From Alphaproteobacteria bacterium (GTDB lineage: Bacteria; Pseudomonadota; Alphaproteobacteria; Rs-D84; CACZYB01), in the NCBI GenBank assembly GCA_016297965.1, contig JAEDDP010000002.1:1-64000 (forward strand): 64,000 nucleotides of DNA, written 5' to 3'. Positions 60,803 through 64,000 of the stretch are shown one piece after another. The notes below the pieces were generated by a model. It saw nothing but the letters and a program-made list of their open reading frames with translations. It searched no databases and was not told the origin of the DNA. Positions within the stretch are counted from its first letter, which is position 1, and every line of letters starts with the position of its first letter. The position numbers were made by a program, and so were the translations under genes.

Positions 60803-61669
60803 CTATTTTACAAAGTTATCAATGATACTTTTTACAACTTTTTGTGATGTACCGATTTTATCAAAGCTTGGGGCATATTCAACAAATTCAGTTGCAATAA
60901 GGTTTGTAGAGCGTAAAAGTGGAAGAATGTGTTCCATTGTTGAAAGGGAAATTCCACCCAGCTCGGGAACCTGTACCGCATCAAATTCGGATGGATTTAT
61001 GCCATCAAAATCAATTGATATAATGTATTTTTTATTTTCAATTTTAGATTTGATTTTTTCAATTACATTATCAATATATTTGATGTTATTTATATCTTGC
61101 CCATCGGTTGTAAATATATTTTGATGTTTTACAAAATCAATTTCGGATGGTTCATAGGAACGTGTTCCAATGTAAAAAAGATTTTCCGGACGTAATGCCA
61201 CCCGTGATTTTCCACCAAGGTTTAAAAAACGGTTGTCGCCTTCACCCAAAAGATGACGAACATTTGTTCCATGTGGGGAACCGGATGCTTCGGCCTGACT
61301 GGATTGTGGGGTATGAATGTCAAGGTGGGCGTCAATGTAGATAAGGGCAATATCTTCGTTTTCAAAATGGTCTGCGATTGCCTTAAAGTGTGCAAAATTA
61401 AGGCTGTGGTCGCCACCAAAGAAAAGATGGTTTGTTATGAAATTTTCATCCTTGTCCTTAAAAAAATTGTATATTATTTCCTGTATTTTTAAATTTTCAG
61501 AAAAACGGTCCTGTTCACATTCCTCCCTGTTAAAGTTCCATGATGGAGTAAGCAAGGTCCAGTTTTCATTTGGATATATTTTTTTTATTTCAGAGGGACC
61601 CTTTTCACATCCATAATCAATAGGAGTTTTTTGGGCCCCACGTCCGTATTCAACACCAACAAAAAACAT
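60803..61669 (-). CDS. Arginase/agmatinase-family ureohydrolase
   Basis: The 288-residue protein has the metal-binding GGDHS (85-89), DAHLDIH (113-119) and SIDFDGINP, where the family usually has SxDxDxxDP; the final DP is NP but both metal-binding Asp are kept. Also a family-typical C-terminal segment (ATEFVEYAPSFD). It hydrolyses a guanidino or formimino compound; the substrate cannot be chosen between arginine, agmatine and formiminoglutamate. Confidence 0.88.
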   Translation of the reverse strand: MFFVGVEYGRGAQKTPIDYGCEKGPSEIKKIYPNENWTLLTPSWNFNREECEQDRFSENLKIQEIIYNFFKDKDENFITNHLFFGGDHSLNFAHFKAIADHFENEDIALIYIDAHLDIHTPQSSQAEASGSPHGTNVRHLLGEGDNRFLNLGGKSRVALRPENLFYIGTRSYEPSEIDFVKHQNIFTTDGQDINNIKYIDNVIEKIKSKIENKKYIISIDFDGINPSEFDAVQVPELGGISLSTMEHILPLLRSTNLIATEFVEYAPSFDKIGTSQKVVKSIIDNFVK

Positions 61670-61671
61670 TT

Positions 61672-62613
61672 CTATTCCTTTGTTGATAGAATGTATTTGT
61701 CCGCTTCCATTGAAGCTTGGGCTCCGGATGCGGCGGCGATTACAACCTGTTTAAAGTTTGGATTTTTAACGTCTCCGGCTGCAAAAACACCGTCAATATT
61801 TGTTGCACATAAATTTGGTTTTGTTTTTATGTATCCGGAATCGTCAAGTTCAATTTGTCCCTTAAATACATCGGTGTTTGGTTGATTGCCGATTGCAATG
61901 AAAATTCCGTCTGTATCATAAGAAGTTATTTCGCCTGATTGAGTGTTTTTAATTTTTACACCGGCAACTTTTTTACCTTCGGCATCTTCAACAATTTCAT
62001 CCAAAGTTGAATTCCACATAATGGAAATATTTGGAGTTTCAAAAAGGTGTTTTTGGTTTATTTGTTCCGCGGTGAAATGGTCGCGACGATGAATGATTGT
62101 TACCTTTTTGCAAAGTGTTGAAAGGTGAAGTGCTTCATATACCGCAGTATTTCCGCCACCAACAACGAAAACTTCCTTATCACGGAAAAAGAAACCATCG
62201 CATGTTGCACAATATGACACACCGTGTCCGGTTAATTTTGACTCATTTGCAAGACCAATTTTTCTGTATGATGCACCGGTTGCAATGATTACGGCATCGG
62301 CAGTAATTACATTGTCATTTTCACATTTTATTGTGAATGGACGTTTTGAAAAGTCAACTTCAACAACGGTATCGGCAAGTACTTCGGCACCAAAAATTTC
62401 GGCCTGTTTCCTCATTTGTTCGGTTAGGTATAATCCGTCAATTTTTTCGGTAAATCCAGGATAGTTTTCAAGGTCAAAAGATTTTGTAATTTGTCCGCCA
62501 AATTCCATTCCGGTTATGATTAACGGTTTATTTCCGGCACGTCCAGAATAAATTCCGGCAGTATATCCCGCAGGACCAGAACCAATTATAACTACTTCGC
62601 GATGTTGTTCCAT
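61672..62613 (-). CDS. trxB: Thioredoxin reductase
   Basis: The 313-residue FAD/NADPH enzyme has GSGPAGYTAGIYSGRA, redox CATC (Cys135, Cys138), a second dinucleotide fold GGGNTA and the closing VFAAGDV. It reduces thioredoxin. AAGGAG precedes the ATG. It ends two bases before the ureohydrolase start, implying a trxB-ureohydrolase-prmC operon. Confidence 0.97.
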   Translation of the reverse strand: MEQHREVVIIGSGPAGYTAGIYSGRAGNKPLIITGMEFGGQITKSFDLENYPGFTEKIDGLYLTEQMRKQAEIFGAEVLADTVVEVDFSKRPFTIKCENDNVITADAVIIATGASYRKIGLANESKLTGHGVSYCATCDGFFFRDKEVFVVGGGNTAVYEALHLSTLCKKVTIIHRRDHFTAEQINQKHLFETPNISIMWNSTLDEIVEDAEGKKVAGVKIKNTQSGEITSYDTDGIFIAIGNQPNTDVFKGQIELDDSGYIKTKPNLCATNIDGVFAAGDVKNPNFKQVVIAAASGAQASMEADKYILSTKE

Positions 62614-62642
62614 TTCATATCTCCTTTTTAATTTTTGTGTTT

Positions 62643-62671
62643 ATTATATGGGTAAGGTCTTTGTTTTGCAA
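62643..62671 (-). promoter_or_regulatory. Promoter of trxB
   Basis: On the minus strand TTGCAA (62666-62671) and TATAAT (62643-62648) are 17 bases apart, about 30 bases before the ATG. Confidence 0.8.
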
Positions 62672-62694
62672 GAGGGAATTTTGTAAATGCAAAA

Positions 62695-62725
62695 TAAAAA
62701 ATCCCCCGAAATTTTTGTGGGGGAT
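62695..62725 (-). terminator. Terminator after ppaC
   Basis: ATCCCCC (minus strand) pairs with GGGGGAT around a loop of 11 bases, followed by T6. Confidence 0.85.
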
Positions 62726-62739
62726 TTTTTTTCTTTTTA

Positions 62740-63660
62740 TTAAAGCTTTGTTTCAAGTGGTGGAACAACTTGCTTTTTACGGCTCATCATACCATCAACC
62801 CAAGCGCAATGATTTTCATCACACTTTATACCGAATACATTTTCAATACTTGGAATATCATCAGATACAACAAGAAGTTCAGAACCTTCCTTCATTATAT
62901 CGGTGATAAGTAAAAGTACGGTGTTAAATTCTCCGTTTGCCTGAATCTTTTTCATTTCTTCTAAGATTGCAGGCTTTTTATCATCAGCCATAGTTTTATC
63001 AATAAGTTCAATTTGTCCGATACCAAATTTTTTACCGTGGATGTTAAATTCTTTGAAATCACGATTGATAAGGTCAGTTGCAGAATCATTTTCAATGGAT
63101 GATTTTACCTTTAACATTTGCAATCCTAAATCAAGTGGTTTTTCAATGCCGGCAATTTTTGCAAGCTTTTCAACGGCGTCTTTATCCCAATTTGTTGTTG
63201 TTGGGGATTTAAAAAGTACGGTGTCGGAAAGTACAGCACAAAGCATTGCACCGGCGATGTTTGCAGGAATGTTTTTATTCTCGGATGCAAAAACATTTGT
63301 TAAAATTGTTGCGGTGGAACCAACTGGTTGACCGTAAAATTCAAGTGGTGAAGCAGTTTTAAGCCCGCCAAGTTTATGATGATCGGCAACGAATAAAACC
63401 TTTGCACTATCAATGTCATTTGGAAGTTGAGAAAGTTCAGTTGTGTCAACAAGTGCGATTTCTTTGTCGCTTACAGATGTTAGGGTTTCTGGAACTTCAA
63501 GTTTGAATGTATCAAGGATGAATTTTGTTTCTGGGGTGATATCACCTTGTTTTACGGCAACGGCGTCTAAACCTCTTTGTTTTAAAAGTTCGGTGGTTGC
63601 AATAGAAGATATAATTGTGTCCGAATCCGGATTTTTATGTCCCATTACGTATATTGTCAT
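62740..63660 (-). CDS. ppaC: Manganese-dependent inorganic pyrophosphatase (family II)
   Basis: The 306-residue DHH-family enzyme has GHKNPDSD (7-14), VADHHKLGG with DHH at 93-95 and a DHHA2 C-terminal domain ending in SRKKQ. It hydrolyses pyrophosphate with Mn2+ or Co2+. Family II PPases are typical of Firmicutes and some anaerobic bacteria, less usual here. Confidence 0.95.
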   Translation of the reverse strand: MTIYVMGHKNPDSDTIISSIATTELLKQRGLDAVAVKQGDITPETKFILDTFKLEVPETLTSVSDKEIALVDTTELSQLPNDIDSAKVLFVADHHKLGGLKTASPLEFYGQPVGSTATILTNVFASENKNIPANIAGAMLCAVLSDTVLFKSPTTTNWDKDAVEKLAKIAGIEKPLDLGLQMLKVKSSIENDSATDLINRDFKEFNIHGKKFGIGQIELIDKTMADDKKPAILEEMKKIQANGEFNTVLLLITDIMKEGSELLVVSDDIPSIENVFGIKCDENHCAWVDGMMSRKKQVVPPLETKL

Positions 63661-63682
63661 TTATTTTTTTCCTTTCGTTTAT

Positions 63683-64000
63683 TTATTTTTGTAATTGTTT
63701 TAAATCTGAGATTAACTGTTGTTTCATATTTGAATCAAGTTTTGAAATTACATCCGAAAGATGTTTCCTCATTTTCGCATTATCAACCTTTGTTTTTGTA
63801 TCCGTTACAGATTTTACAAATGCAATTGAGTTTTCAAGTCTTGCCATTGTATTTTCCGCATCGGCAACCAATGTTTTGTAATTAGGTTGTGGAGAAAATA
63901 ATTGTTTGATTTGATTTTCAAAATTTGGGTATTCAAATTCTATTTTCTTTATACCAAGTTGTTTTTCATCTTCCTTAAATTTCAAAAAACGTTCGTACAA
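63683..64000 (-). CDS. Partial gene, unknown, open at the right edge
   Basis: The visible 105 or so residues are Lys/Glu/Leu-rich and helical with a coiled-coil-like end (KHLSDVISKLDSNMKQQLI). The frame is open at the window edge, so the start is beyond 64000. No family recognised. It ends 23 bases before the ppaC start. Confidence 0.5.
   Translation of the reverse strand: MYERFLKFKEDEKQLGIKKIEFEYPNFENQIKQLFSPQPNYKTLVADAENTMARLENSIAFVKSVTDTKTKVDNAKMRKHLSDVISKLDSNMKQQLISDLKQLQK

Noticed and set aside
1..64000. CRISPR array
   Set aside because: No regular direct repeats with unique spacers; the GTGCGAACC blocks have repeated spacers and inverse copies.
1..64000. UGA reassigned to Trp
   Set aside because: Conserved proteins are full length with TGG for Trp, and fmt ends sensibly at TGA where truA begins.

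Overview
The window is AT-rich bacterial chromosome. It reads as a low-GC Alphaproteobacterium of the anaerobic, host-gut kind. The Gram-negative envelope genes (kdsA, lptA, lptB, mltA, a MlaC-family protein), the style of the core proteins and a class III (oxygen-sensitive) ribonucleotide reductase support this. The lineage is my inference from sequence style. Stop codons are overwhelmingly TAA or TAG; TGA ends only fmt and one 55-codon ORF among the genes I checked.

Region 1 (1-11,290) is an accessory island, visibly more AT-rich than the rest. From left to right it holds: the truncated 5' part of a YqiA-like esterase running in from the left edge; a hipB-hipA operon whose third gene is an OLD-like ATPase lacking a nuclease domain; three palindromic operator-like sites exactly 50 bp apart; a gene split by a -1 frameshift at an A8 run; a Panacea-domain (DUF4065) antitoxin coupled to an unrecognised partner; a complete type III restriction-modification system (mod, res); a serine recombinase; a coiled-coil protein; GTGCGAACC repeats; a 55-residue ORF; and an AlpA-like regulator. 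The island abuts the 3' end of a tRNA-Arg gene.

Region 2 (11,690-18,010) holds tRNA-Arg(UCU), tRNA-Leu(GAG), two GT2 glycosyltransferases with almost identical 5' ends, kdsA, a helix-hairpin-helix glycosylase-like gene, a decayed GT-D glycosyltransferase, an HTH-only regulator and a probable structured RNA. This looks like a surface-polysaccharide region under turnover.

Region 3 (18,080-26,460) holds the anaerobic nucleotide reductase genes. nrdD is split, with its glycyl-radical segment on a separate 67-codon gene, and its promoter carries two NrdR boxes 31 bp apart. It also holds a membrane protein of unknown function, sufBCD for Fe-S assembly and the MlaC-like protein.

Region 4 (26,500-47,300) is mostly core housekeeping: an MGMT-like protein, a NUDIX hydrolase, valS, a SIMPL protein, cysS, recO, parC, GT25, psd-pssA-dgkA, mltA, a Cys-rich ephrin-receptor-like repeat protein, a DUF167 protein, truA-fmt-def, rmuC, HU and obgE.

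Region 5 (47,295-64,000) holds a capsule-type glycosyltransferase, lptB-lptA, ligA-rsmE and ftsQA apart from ftsZ and the mur genes. FtsQ looks leaderless. These are followed by an ABC exporter whose ATPase has lost every catalytic motif, rpe, epmA-rplY, a membrane protein with an EF-hand-like loop, prmC, an arginase-family ureohydrolase, trxB, ppaC and a partial gene at the right edge.

Most interesting for follow-up: the hipBA-ATPase operon with phased operators, the Panacea pair, the split NrdD, the catalytically dead ABC exporter, the ephrin-like repeat protein and the structured RNA at 17.8-18.0 kb.
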